24,725 nucleotides of DNA from a virus. The stretch lies in IMG/VR virus record IMGVR_UViG_3300008259_000280, positions 1-24,725 of that record, one strand, 5' to 3'. The notes under the pieces were generated by a model. It was given only the letters and a program-made list of their open reading frames with translations, was not told the origin of the DNA and made no database searches. Each line of letters begins with the position of its first letter. The first letter of the stretch is position 1. The position numbers were made by a program, and so were the translations under genes. Shown in pieces: positions 7,327 to 14,950 of this stretch.

Positions 7327-7516
7327 TTAACCATTTAATAATTTTGAATCTTGCTGTTGGTTTTCTGCTGCCTTCAGATTGTTTTGTTCGGATGCCAGCA
7401 TATCATCTAGAATTTTTAGCGCATTTTGTGCGTTTGCCATGGATGCATGGAAGGCTTGAAAGTAAACCTCCGAGTTTTTCTTTAATTTCAGTAAGAATTT
7501 TCTCGTTTCTGTTCAT
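7327..7516 (-). pseudogene. Small helical protein with an apparent frameshift in an A-run (restored length about 62 aa)
   Basis: The ATG at 7516 overlaps the TGA of the 266-aa gene (ATGA) and follows AGGAGATTAA, an excellent ribosome site. The frame reads MNRNEKILTEIKEKLGG and then stops at 7403 after 37 codons. The +1 frame, from the A-run at 7475-7479 onward, reads NSEVYFQAFHASMANAQ then NALKILDDMLASEQNNLK and ends at TAA 7327-7329. Removing one A from this five-A run joins them into a coherent alpha-helical protein of about 62 residues. In this form it sits tightly between the 266-aa gene and the portal gene. Function unknown; small helical proteins beside portals in T4-like phages are often virion or core components. 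A real deletion/insertion and a sequencing error cannot be told apart here. Confidence 0.65.
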
Positions 7517-8313
7517 TTAATCTCCTGAATATGAAAAACATTTATTCTTTCACCTAGCAATGTATATTCTATGCCATCGCTTCTAACAGTTTGATTTGCA
7601 TTTATTGTTATCTTATAACTTGCATCATTTTGATTGCAGTAAGCAAAATGAGTTGGTATCGCTACCTCTTTGAAGTTTAATAATCTTCTTTTTATATTCC
7701 TATAATCATTTTCAGAAATTGATTTATAATGAATAAAAAGTTTTTTGAGCAACTTTTTGTTTTTCCTTTCGATGAAATAATCTACAAATGGATTGTCTTT
7801 GTTTTCAAAATGAATAGTGTTTTTCTCAAGTGATAAAACATGGTTGCCAACTTTAAATCTTCTAATTGGCTTCCATGTATCTGAAATGTTTTCTGGAAAA
7901 GGTTGGATAGTTGTTTCCAAGAAAATTCTAGTGTTGTTTGAAAATTCGTTGAGTAAATCTTGAATTCGTTCAGCGTAGTAATAGGTATTTGAATAAATTT
8001 CATTGATTAGGGCCATAGTTTGTTCAGGTTTGCCTGCGTCAAAATAGAGGCTAGAAATAGAGTCTGGGAGAACTAAATTATTTTTAGTTTCCAACAAATA
8101 ACGGATATCTCTTGTTTCAGAGAATCTAACAGCATTTTTAATTGGTGAGTTTCTGCCAAGTCTTTCAAAAAGTCTGAAAAGATTTTCTTTGTCAGTATAC
8201 AGATTATTAATCCATTCCTCATCGTACATAGATTTTTTCAAGGCATCTGCGTATTCATCCATTCTGAATTCGATTTGATTTGTTTTCGATTTCAATTCAT
8301 TTACTGTTTTCAT
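7513..8313 (-). CDS. Unknown protein between terminase and portal genes (266 aa)
   Basis: No family recognised. The first 120 residues are helical and charged (MKTVNELKSKTNQIEFRMDE...), with aromatic clusters YSNTYYYAERIQDLL at about 107-121; the last 110 residues look beta-rich (RRFKVGNHVLSLEKNTIHFE; YTLLGERINVFHIQEIK at the end). There is no signal peptide or membrane segment. It follows terminase by nine bases, starts behind AAAGGTAAACC, and its TGA overlaps the next ATG. T4 has the tail sheath and tube genes between 17 and 20; this protein is too short to be a sheath and has no tube signature, so the tail genes have moved elsewhere and something else fills this slot. A head-completion, neck or other virion role is plausible from position only. 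Confidence 0.8.
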   Translation of the reverse strand: MKTVNELKSKTNQIEFRMDEYADALKKSMYDEEWINNLYTDKENLFRLFERLGRNSPIKNAVRFSETRDIRYLLETKNNLVLPDSISSLYFDAGKPEQTMALINEIYSNTYYYAERIQDLLNEFSNNTRIFLETTIQPFPENISDTWKPIRRFKVGNHVLSLEKNTIHFENKDNPFVDYFIERKNKKLLKKLFIHYKSISENDYRNIKRRLLNFKEVAIPTHFAYCNQNDASYKITINANQTVRSDGIEYTLLGERINVFHIQEIK

Positions 8314-8322
8314 GGTTTACCT

Positions 8323-10155
8323 TTATTGCTGTAAAAAGAAAAGTCCAAAAGTAATCCAAGATATAGCCCATCCAAACTCCTTTAGAATTTTATCATTTTT
8401 TCTATACATTCCAATTATAAGTTCCTGTTCATATTCTTCTGGTGTTTTTTCTTGTTTTACAACATAATCTTTGATATAGTTATCCAAAGCAGACTTCAAT
8501 TCACTTCTGATATCATATAAGCCCGATACTTTGTTATCGGTAGAATTACCATCAACTGTAATTGGTGACTCTCTGACAAGTTCAGTTCTAGCATGAACAG
8601 CTAGCGCCATGGCCATGACAGCATCATCGTGTTTTCCTTTTGCAGCTTGAGCTTTTCTTGTCTGGGTGTTGTATTCAAAAGTATTTAGCTCTTGAATTAG
8701 ACGGGAGCTTTTTATTTTCAGGGACTTATTAATTACTCTTGATTGAAATTCTTGAAGAATAATAGGCCTGTTTGCAGTTGTGATCTTAATTCCGGCTCTA
8801 GGGTTTTTTGAGTTTTTTGATGAATAATAAATGTTTTCATAGTAGAGGTCGTTTTGCAAAATATTCAAAATGATTCCACCTGTCGCCATATCTTCGACAA
8901 TAACAAGTGCTGTATTGTATAGGTTGGCAAGCTCATGGACAACATTTGCTAAATCATGGGGTGCAATTAGGTTGCTATAAAATTCAGCACATTGCTCTAA
9001 ATTGTTTACATTCAAAACTTGAATACAAGAATTATCTCCTTCTTCTCCAACTCCTTCTGCTGAGTCAACAGATATAATGTATTCTTGGCCATCTACTGGT
9101 TGTTTCCAAATCCAAAGAGCCCCTCTTTCAATTTCTTGTCCGTGATCTTCAGAAAAGTTTTTATTTGCATATCTTGGGAAAAGCTTTTTAGTTGGCCTTG
9201 TTTTCCTTACTTCATCTTGCAGTTCCACAAGAACTTTTGATGGAACATAAGTTTCTCCAGAACCTAAGAACGATCTCAAAACTTCCTGTGCAAAACCTTT
9301 TTCACCTAATTGTGCTAGCTGTTCGTCAACCCACTTGGGATTATTTTTCTTGCTGTAATCCGGGTGTTCCCAGTAATCAAGATCGATTACATGGAACATA
9401 TTTTTTCCTTCTTTGGCTTTTGTATATGTTTCCTCGTACCAGTTTCCCAAACCATTTACGGTGGAGACGAGGACGCAGCTACCACCTGTTGAAAGCACAG
9501 GCCACATAGCCTTCCAATGCTTGTCCATATCTGGAATAAATGCAGCCTCATCAATGATAAGAAATGTAACTGACTTACCACGGGCAGCTTCTGGGGAATA
9601 GAACTGAAGTGCGCCACCTGTGTCTGGAAACTGCTTAAGGTGATCGTTCCATTTTCCATCTTTTTTTGGTTTCATCCAAACTGGCATATGTTCAACAGCA
9701 CGATCAACCATATAGCCAATAACGGTTGCTTCACGGTCGGTTTTTGATAATGCCATGATCTGTTGATCTAATTGAAACATACATTTCCATAAACCATAAA
9801 ATATACTAACAGTTGTTAGGCCACCTTGACGGAATTTAGATATAATATTGAATCTGTGATCTTCATAGTCCTGTATTGTTCTATTTTGGTATTTAAACAT
9901 CATAAAGGGTATTAGCCCTTTGGTTGGATGCAAGATTCTGATATACTTTTGGCAAAAATAAGAAAAACTTTCAGCGCATTTGACAATTTCTTCTTCCTGT
10001 CTTTCAATTGGATATTTTTCAATATCATCAATAGTTTCATCAGGATCGATGTTTAGTTGGTACGCATCGAAATGAAAAAATTCTTGGTCAAAAGTTTTCA
10101 GATAATATTCTTTTGTGCTTTTGAATTTGTTTTTCCAAACACTTTTTGCTGTCAT
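8323..10155 (-). CDS. 17: Terminase large subunit, gp17-like (610 aa)
   Basis: DNA-packaging motor with N-terminal ATPase and C-terminal RNase-H-fold nuclease. Counting from the ATG at 10155: the Walker A-like loop is KFRQGGLTT (107-115), lacking the usual lysine of GK[ST] and resembling the RQxGxTT variant of other terminases; Walker B is FLIIDEAAF (198-206); the coupling motif is VLVSTVNG (228-235). Nuclease acidic residues appear in YIISVDSAEG (Asp364), ALVIVEDMATGG (Glu421/Asp422) and KGKHDDAVMAMALAV (Asp510/Asp511). Length equals T4 gp17 (610 aa). The longer start at 10182 has no ribosome site, while 10155 follows TTGGAAAAACCA. The C-terminus ends in an odd hydrophobic stretch (GWAISWITFGLFFLQQ). 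It is first in the minus-strand run and diverges from the ferritin-like gene. Confidence 0.95.
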   Translation of the reverse strand: MTAKSVWKNKFKSTKEYYLKTFDQEFFHFDAYQLNIDPDETIDDIEKYPIERQEEEIVKCAESFSYFCQKYIRILHPTKGLIPFMMFKYQNRTIQDYEDHRFNIISKFRQGGLTTVSIFYGLWKCMFQLDQQIMALSKTDREATVIGYMVDRAVEHMPVWMKPKKDGKWNDHLKQFPDTGGALQFYSPEAARGKSVTFLIIDEAAFIPDMDKHWKAMWPVLSTGGSCVLVSTVNGLGNWYEETYTKAKEGKNMFHVIDLDYWEHPDYSKKNNPKWVDEQLAQLGEKGFAQEVLRSFLGSGETYVPSKVLVELQDEVRKTRPTKKLFPRYANKNFSEDHGQEIERGALWIWKQPVDGQEYIISVDSAEGVGEEGDNSCIQVLNVNNLEQCAEFYSNLIAPHDLANVVHELANLYNTALVIVEDMATGGIILNILQNDLYYENIYYSSKNSKNPRAGIKITTANRPIILQEFQSRVINKSLKIKSSRLIQELNTFEYNTQTRKAQAAKGKHDDAVMAMALAVHARTELVRESPITVDGNSTDNKVSGLYDIRSELKSALDNYIKDYVVKQEKTPEEYEQELIIGMYRKNDKILKEFGWAISWITFGLFFLQQ

Positions 10156-10207
10156 TGGTTTTTCCAAAAGGTAGACTAACATATATATGAGGGAAAGAGA
10201 GGCAAAA

Positions 10208-10666
10208 ATGTTATTAAATCCAGATCATGCTTATTTTGCACAAAAGATGCTTAGTGATTTGAGAAATGAAAAAAAACACATGTTGTTTTATTTAACAGCT
10301 GCCTCGACAGTAGGGGGAATACACAGGGAAGAATTCAAAGAATACTTTGCAAAAGAAGCTGCATCTGAAATGGCACATGTAATTGAGTTCCAAAATGCCT
10401 TGCTTGGATTAGGTGTTGATCTGACAGAAACAAATGATGCTGTTGAGTTTAATCATTATATATTAAGCTATTCTCCTATTGAACTTTTGGATTATGCTCT
10501 GAAGATGGAAGCTGAAGTAGTTGCTAATTATGCACAGCGTATAAAGGAAGATGTAAAATTACTACAAGAGCCAGATCAAACATGGATGGAAAATTTTTAT
10601 GAGGATCAGTTGGTAAAAAGTAGGGAAGATGTTGATAATTTGAGAATGTTGTTAAGAACTGTCTAA
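10208..10666 (+). CDS. Ferritin-like four-helix protein, possible di-iron site (152 aa)
   Basis: Predicted four-helix bundle resembling bacterioferritin/rubrerythrin-type domains. Helix A spans about 6-34 with Glu21; helix B (39-68) holds FAKEAASEMAHVIEFQNALL with an E54-x-x-H57 metal motif; helix C (90-118) holds ALKMEAEVVANYAQRI with Glu101/Glu103; helix D (125-151) ends SREDVDNLRMLL, where Glu140 is followed by Asp143 instead of the usual histidine. Members of this fold store iron or act on oxygen and peroxides; which one applies here cannot be told. The ATG at 10208 is chosen over 10187 because GAGAGG stands six bases before it. It diverges from terminase and precedes a virion gene, so it may be made late. 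The fold call is reasonable; the activity is not established. Confidence 0.7.
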   Translation: MLLNPDHAYFAQKMLSDLRNEKKHMLFYLTAASTVGGIHREEFKEYFAKEAASEMAHVIEFQNALLGLGVDLTETNDAVEFNHYILSYSPIELLDYALKMEAEVVANYAQRIKEDVKLLQEPDQTWMENFYEDQLVKSREDVDNLRMLLRTV

Positions 10667-10684
10667 CACTTTGATAGTCAGATA

Positions 10685-10692
10685 CATAAATA
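10685..10692 (+). promoter_or_regulatory. Probable late promoter box for the RCC1 protein gene (CATAAATA)
   Basis: CATAAATA lies in the short gap between the ferritin-like gene and the RCC1 gene, 26 bases before the ATG at 10719, with the ribosome site TTGAGGTAATAAACC downstream of it. Spacing suits a T4-type late promoter. Confidence 0.5.
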
Positions 10693-10718
10693 AAATAATA
10701 TATTTGAGGTAATAAACC

Positions 10719-12620
10719 ATGTCATTTTTTCAAAATGTTTTTGATTTCGAGTTCAGGCCAACACTTTTAGGGGCTGACAGACAATACCAAATGTCTTGGA
10801 AGCTGCCAGCAAATACTAATCGCAGCGATTACATGTTGAGTGGAAATGCCGGTCCTTTTAACCTGTCTAACGGCGAAATACTTACAATAAATTATGCATA
10901 TGATGTTAATTTTGTGAATTATTCATCTATGGATATTGATATATCTGGAACAACTCCAGAAGCAACTACTGCTCAAGAAATTGTTAGTACGCTAAACTCA
11001 GATGCGACATTTGCGAGTATGTTCACAGCTGTTGTATATCCAAGTACAACAAATCCCCAGAGTCCTAATAAGATTTTGATCAAAGGATTGAATAGTCGTG
11101 GTATATTCAGAGCTTATATTTCCAACAGCGGTGCTGAAAAAATTCTTCAGTTCAATAAGAAGGCTCCAATTCGTGAACTTCCAAGTTATTTTGCAAGATA
11201 CACAATTGCAGAAAGATTCAACTATCCCACACTCGGCCCAGATCGTGTAATCGAACTTGATCCAGCATGCCCCTACGAAGCAGGCCTAATTTCAGCAGCT
11301 GGATATGACCCCGCTGCTCCCAAGGAAGACTGGGAGTTGTTACAAGGACAAAACGAGGCATACTGGACCTATAATAGGACATACGCTGATAGCGTATTAG
11401 TTTCTGAAATTAAATATCAATCAGGAGCCAGACCCGGAGACTTGGCAAAGAAGATATTTTATACCTACTCCGGTAGTGACCTAATTGGTCAACAAGATGT
11501 TCCTTATGTTTTACAAGAGGCCGATATACTAACACCTCCAAACGATCCAACTTATTTGTGGGTAGCAGGCTATAATGACAATGGTCGCCTTGGAACAAAT
11601 GATACTATTAATTATTCATCACCAGTACAAACTGTTGCAGGTGGCAGCAATTGGAAAATGGTATCTGGGGGATATGAGCATAGTGCTGGCGTGAAGTTTG
11701 ACGGAACGCTTTGGTGCTGGGGAAGAAATGCGGATGGTCAACTTGGAACAAACGATACAACAGATGTATCATCTCCAGTTCAAACAATTGCCAATACAGA
11801 AAACTGGAAATCTGTGGCTTGTGGTGGGTTCCATACTGTTGCAATCAAAGAAGACGGCACTCTCTGGTCGTGGGGGAACAATTACAATGGGCAACTTGGT
11901 ACGAATGATACAAATTATTATTCGTCTCCAGTTCAAGAAATAACAAATGGCACAACTTGGAAATCGGTAACTTGTGGCTACGCATTTACAGCAGCTATTA
12001 AAAATGACGGCACTCTCTGGATGTGGGGATTCAACTACGCCGGTCAGCTTGGAGATGATTCTACTGATAGAAGAAGTTCTCCGGTTCAAACAGTTGCTGG
12101 TGGTAATAATTGGTTCCAAGTAGCTTGTGGATATTCCTATACGGCTGCTGTAAAGACAGATGGCACACTTCATGTATGGGGAAGTAATTATGATGGTCAG
12201 CTAGGCACAAACGATACGAATGGGTATTCATCGCCAGTTCAAACTGTGACAGGTGGAAATAATTGGAAAGCTGTAGCATGTGGAAATAGTCATACACTTG
12301 CTCTCGATTGTGATGGAAACATTTGGTCTTTTGGAAGCAATAGTTATGGAGAGCTAGGTGATTCTACTACAAATGACAAGTCATCTCCTGTACAAATTGA
12401 AACTGCAAGTTCTGAATGGGCACAAGTATTTGCAGGCGGTGAAGGATCAGGATCAATAAGAGACGATAAGACTTTGTGGGTTTGGGGCTTCAATCCAAGT
12501 GGTGAGCTTGGCACAGGAAACACTAGCTTTTATTCATCTCCAGTCCAAACAGTTATGAATGGAAATAACTGGAAATCAGGAGCATTTGGTACTTTCCACG
12601 CATTATTGCTGAAAAATTAA
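10719..12620 (+). CDS. Virion/tail appendage protein with C-terminal RCC1-type beta-propeller (633 aa)
   Basis: Two-part protein. Residues 1-277 are a polar, beta-rich module starting MSFFQNVFDFEFRPTLLG that I do not recognise and that probably attaches to the particle. From residue 278 there are seven units of about 51 residues, each built around a core such as DGTLWSWGNNYNGQLGTND, then YSSPVQ, NWKSVACG and a closing T-A-I-K: the RCC1 signature. Seven units make a complete closed propeller. RCC1 propellers are protein- or ligand-binding scaffolds, and in phages they occur on putative tail proteins, so host recognition is a reasonable inference. Several units are near-identical (TNDTNxYSSPVQ), indicating recent duplication or ongoing gene conversion. 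The start follows TTGAGGTAATAAACC and a late-type box. Its stop overlaps that of the opposing gene by four bases. Confidence 0.85.
   Translation: MSFFQNVFDFEFRPTLLGADRQYQMSWKLPANTNRSDYMLSGNAGPFNLSNGEILTINYAYDVNFVNYSSMDIDISGTTPEATTAQEIVSTLNSDATFASMFTAVVYPSTTNPQSPNKILIKGLNSRGIFRAYISNSGAEKILQFNKKAPIRELPSYFARYTIAERFNYPTLGPDRVIELDPACPYEAGLISAAGYDPAAPKEDWELLQGQNEAYWTYNRTYADSVLVSEIKYQSGARPGDLAKKIFYTYSGSDLIGQQDVPYVLQEADILTPPNDPTYLWVAGYNDNGRLGTNDTINYSSPVQTVAGGSNWKMVSGGYEHSAGVKFDGTLWCWGRNADGQLGTNDTTDVSSPVQTIANTENWKSVACGGFHTVAIKEDGTLWSWGNNYNGQLGTNDTNYYSSPVQEITNGTTWKSVTCGYAFTAAIKNDGTLWMWGFNYAGQLGDDSTDRRSSPVQTVAGGNNWFQVACGYSYTAAVKTDGTLHVWGSNYDGQLGTNDTNGYSSPVQTVTGGNNWKAVACGNSHTLALDCDGNIWSFGSNSYGELGDSTTNDKSSPVQIETASSEWAQVFAGGEGSGSIRDDKTLWVWGFNPSGELGTGNTSFYSSPVQTVMNGNNWKSGAFGTFHALLLKN
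11550..12612 (+). repeat. Seven direct ~153-base RCC1 repeats
   Basis: Within the 633-aa gene, segments near GGTCAACTTGGAACAAACGA recur about every 150 bases, coding for DGQLGTND-type turns. The copies keep frame, and the middle ones are most alike. This is a protein-coding repeat that could expand or shrink by recombination. Confidence 0.85.
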
Positions 12621-13138
12621 ACAATATCTCCCCATTTATCTCTAATCCTTTGCAGTTCACGATTTTTGATGACTGCAAAGGATTTTTTATCTAGTTGATT
12701 TTTCTGTTTTACAAGTTTTTCTATTTTCGTTTCAGCTATAGAAAATAAGTTGTCAATAACTTTTTCCCATTCTTCATGTGGAATATATGATTGCAAAACT
12801 CCAGCTGTTTCCGAATATACCAAGTTTCCTTTATACCACAGTTTTATTGTATTTTCATACTCCATAAATGTTATATTAAGGTGATAGCCATACCCAAGTC
12901 CATCAAATGAGTGTCCTATTGAGTAGGAGTATGAATCATCAGCAAATGTTGGCATAGTGTCTTCGTTAGGTTCTTCGTAAATTTCATCGAAATCTAAAAC
13001 TTCTGCGCCTTCTGATTCCTTGACAAGTTCGTGTCCAAGAATCTTAGAAACTAAAAATATTTTGCCCTCGTAACCCATTAGGTTTTTTTTTATAGCTTCT
13101 GTAGTTCTTTGCTCAACAATTCTGCTCTCTAGGTCCAT
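12617..13138 (-). CDS. Unknown protein (173 aa)
   Basis: Not recognised. Counted from the ATG at 13138 it begins MDLESRIVEQRTTEAIKKNL, has a central beta-rich acidic portion (YSYSIGHSFDGLGYGYHLNI; EYENTIKLWYKGNLVY) and a C-terminal helical Lys-rich tail (KIEKLVKQKNQLDKK...). The longer open frame to 13207 would run into the coding start of the divergent metalloprotease gene, and none of the upstream starts has a good ribosome site, so the start is uncertain. It is a lone minus-strand gene embedded between two plus-strand virion-type genes, tail-to-tail with the RCC1 gene (stops overlap by four bases) and 22 bases head-to-head with the protease. The arrangement would allow opposite regulation, but no function can be assigned. 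Confidence 0.7.
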   Translation of the reverse strand: MDLESRIVEQRTTEAIKKNLMGYEGKIFLVSKILGHELVKESEGAEVLDFDEIYEEPNEDTMPTFADDSYSYSIGHSFDGLGYGYHLNITFMEYENTIKLWYKGNLVYSETAGVLQSYIPHEEWEKVIDNLFSIAETKIEKLVKQKNQLDKKSFAVIKNRELQRIRDKWGDIV

Positions 13139-13160
13139 ATTATAGAATATGGGGGTAATC

Positions 13161-14813
13161 ATGGATTTTTTCAAAAAAATAGCTCTTTGCGGTAAAAATA
13201 TTTTCACGATGATTTTTTATAGGAAACCGACTAGTCCGACAAAAAGATTTCCACCAAAACCAAAACCACCAATTGATAAAAAGAAAGGCGTTATGAAATA
13301 CTATTTAAACGACCCTGCTTATCCAAATTTAATTGGTGAAGTTACTGATCCTAAACCTATGGGTTTGTCTATCAATGTACCAAACCTACAGCCGGGAAAC
13401 TTTGATTTTAATAGTCCTCAAGGCATAGCAAATAATACCATGGCGCTTCTTTGTCATGGCATTAATATGTTTAACCAGAAATTTAATTTAAACAAATGGG
13501 CTGTGGTAAGCACTTTACAAGTAAATACGATGGCTGGCTTTGATGCAAATGCATACTACGACAGAAGCAGCCTTAAATTTTTTTACTTTAATGGAAAGAA
13601 TAATACTCAAGTATACACAGCTTTAAGCTCAGACATCGTCAGCCATGAATTAGGGCATGCGCTTCTAGATGCTTTGAGACCCGATTTCTTCAGCGCAGCT
13701 GCTATGGAAGTATGGGCATTTCATGAATCTTTTGGTGATGTGAATTCAATTTTGTGTGCTCTGTATCATGATGAACTTGTAAATTATGTTCTTAATGAAA
13801 CGAACTTTGATCTAAGAAAATCTAATTTGGTTTCCAAAGTTGCAGAGCAGTTTGGGGTTAATTTAGGTAAATCATCATCGCTTAGAGAGGCAGCAAACAA
13901 TTACAAGTATGTGAATCCAGCTAGTCTGCCAACAAAGTCCAACGATCCAAATGCCATAGTGCGAGAGCCACATAGTTTTTCGAAAATTATGACTGGAACT
14001 GTTTACGAAGTTCTTTGCAGAGTTTATGAGAAGTATGGAAAAAACAAAGATGCATTACTAAAGGCTAGGGATTATGTACGAGATACATTTTACAAAGCTT
14101 GCACAATGGCACCTTCGACAACCAACTTCTATGAAGCATTTGGTCAGGCTTGGATGAAACAAGATGAGAGTATGGGAGGTCAAAACAAAGACATCATCAA
14201 CTCTGTATTTTCTGATCGTGGTATATTTAAGATACGAATGATGGCTGTTCAAGATTCACAAGCCTCTGAAAAAGAAAAAATTGAGTCTGTAAAAACACCC
14301 AACATGCATCTTCAAAAATGCAGATTGGATTGTTGTGTATCGGACTTGTTCAAAGACGAAATTGGAGGGTTGTCTACAAACCAATATATTTCTGATATGA
14401 AAGTTCAACTTGCAGTTGACAACTTATATCTTAAAGATATGGACGATGATGACATCGGATGGCAAAATGTTTCAGATACAGTAGAGCAAGCAAAAGTAGC
14501 TGCTAAGAATTTGGTGGAATATATTTTAGAAAATAAGCTTATAGGTCAAGATGATTCAGATGTTTGGTTCAAAGATAATGATGGCTATTTGAAAAGAAGG
14601 CTTTTCCAATGCGATTGCTATCGTCCAAATTATTTGTTTCCCGGAAATCCAGAATACAATAAACCATATAAACCTAAAAACAATTCTGGTTGTTGCACCT
14701 ATGGTAGTTGCGCCAACTTAACTCCGAATCCTGCACCATCAATACAGCAAAGTTGTAATATAAGATATGGCTCTTCATGTAAATCTGTTTCGTTTAACGG
14801 AAAAAGTTGTTGA
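13161..14813 (+). CDS. Thermolysin-like zinc metalloprotease with Cys-rich tail (550 aa)
   Basis: Predicted gluzincin peptidase. HELGH at residues 162-166 (in SDIVSHELGHALLDALRP) gives two zinc histidines and the catalytic glutamate; the third ligand is Glu189 in WAFHESFGDVNSIL, matching the spacing and the NEAxSD-like helix of M4 peptidases. The N-terminus has a short hydrophobic, basic segment (KKIALCGKNIFTMIFYRKP) but no clear signal peptide, then a Pro/Lys linker (27-43). The last 150 residues contain 11 cysteines in clusters (CRLDCC, CDC, CCTYGSC and a run ending KSC), suggesting disulfides or metal binding outside the host cytoplasm. The ATG at 13161 has GGGGG five bases upstream and was preferred to 13149. 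Between propeller and acidic protein genes, a role on host envelope or surface protein is plausible. Substrate unknown. Confidence 0.82.
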   Translation: MDFFKKIALCGKNIFTMIFYRKPTSPTKRFPPKPKPPIDKKKGVMKYYLNDPAYPNLIGEVTDPKPMGLSINVPNLQPGNFDFNSPQGIANNTMALLCHGINMFNQKFNLNKWAVVSTLQVNTMAGFDANAYYDRSSLKFFYFNGKNNTQVYTALSSDIVSHELGHALLDALRPDFFSAAAMEVWAFHESFGDVNSILCALYHDELVNYVLNETNFDLRKSNLVSKVAEQFGVNLGKSSSLREAANNYKYVNPASLPTKSNDPNAIVREPHSFSKIMTGTVYEVLCRVYEKYGKNKDALLKARDYVRDTFYKACTMAPSTTNFYEAFGQAWMKQDESMGGQNKDIINSVFSDRGIFKIRMMAVQDSQASEKEKIESVKTPNMHLQKCRLDCCVSDLFKDEIGGLSTNQYISDMKVQLAVDNLYLKDMDDDDIGWQNVSDTVEQAKVAAKNLVEYILENKLIGQDDSDVWFKDNDGYLKRRLFQCDCYRPNYLFPGNPEYNKPYKPKNNSGCCTYGSCANLTPNPAPSIQQSCNIRYGSSCKSVSFNGKSC

Positions 14814-14856
14814 GCATTATTTTCTATCAAATTCTAAAATATTTATAAACAAATTT

Positions 14857-14864
14857 TATAAATA
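14857..14864 (+). promoter_or_regulatory. Probable late promoter box for the acidic protein gene (TATAAATA)
   Basis: An exact TATAAATA, the T4 late consensus, lies in the largest gap of the window, 86 bases before the ATG at 14951. A weak hairpin (TGCTATT 14875-14881 with AATAGCA 14895-14901) would lie at the start of the leader. The surrounding DNA is very AT-rich, so chance is possible. Confidence 0.45.
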
Positions 14865-14950
14865 AAAACTATATTGCTATTGATCCGTCTGGGAAATAGC
14901 ATAAAATTTTACACATGATTTTCATGCCGAGTTTGCGTGTAGGAGAAAAA

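Noticed and set aside
7320-7520. 66-aa plus-strand frame
   Set aside because: It is the shadow of the coupled small minus-strand gene and has no ribosome site.
7513-8313. Tail sheath or tube gene in the position expected from T4
   Set aside because: At 266 aa it is far too short for a sheath and no sheath or tube sequence signature could be seen.
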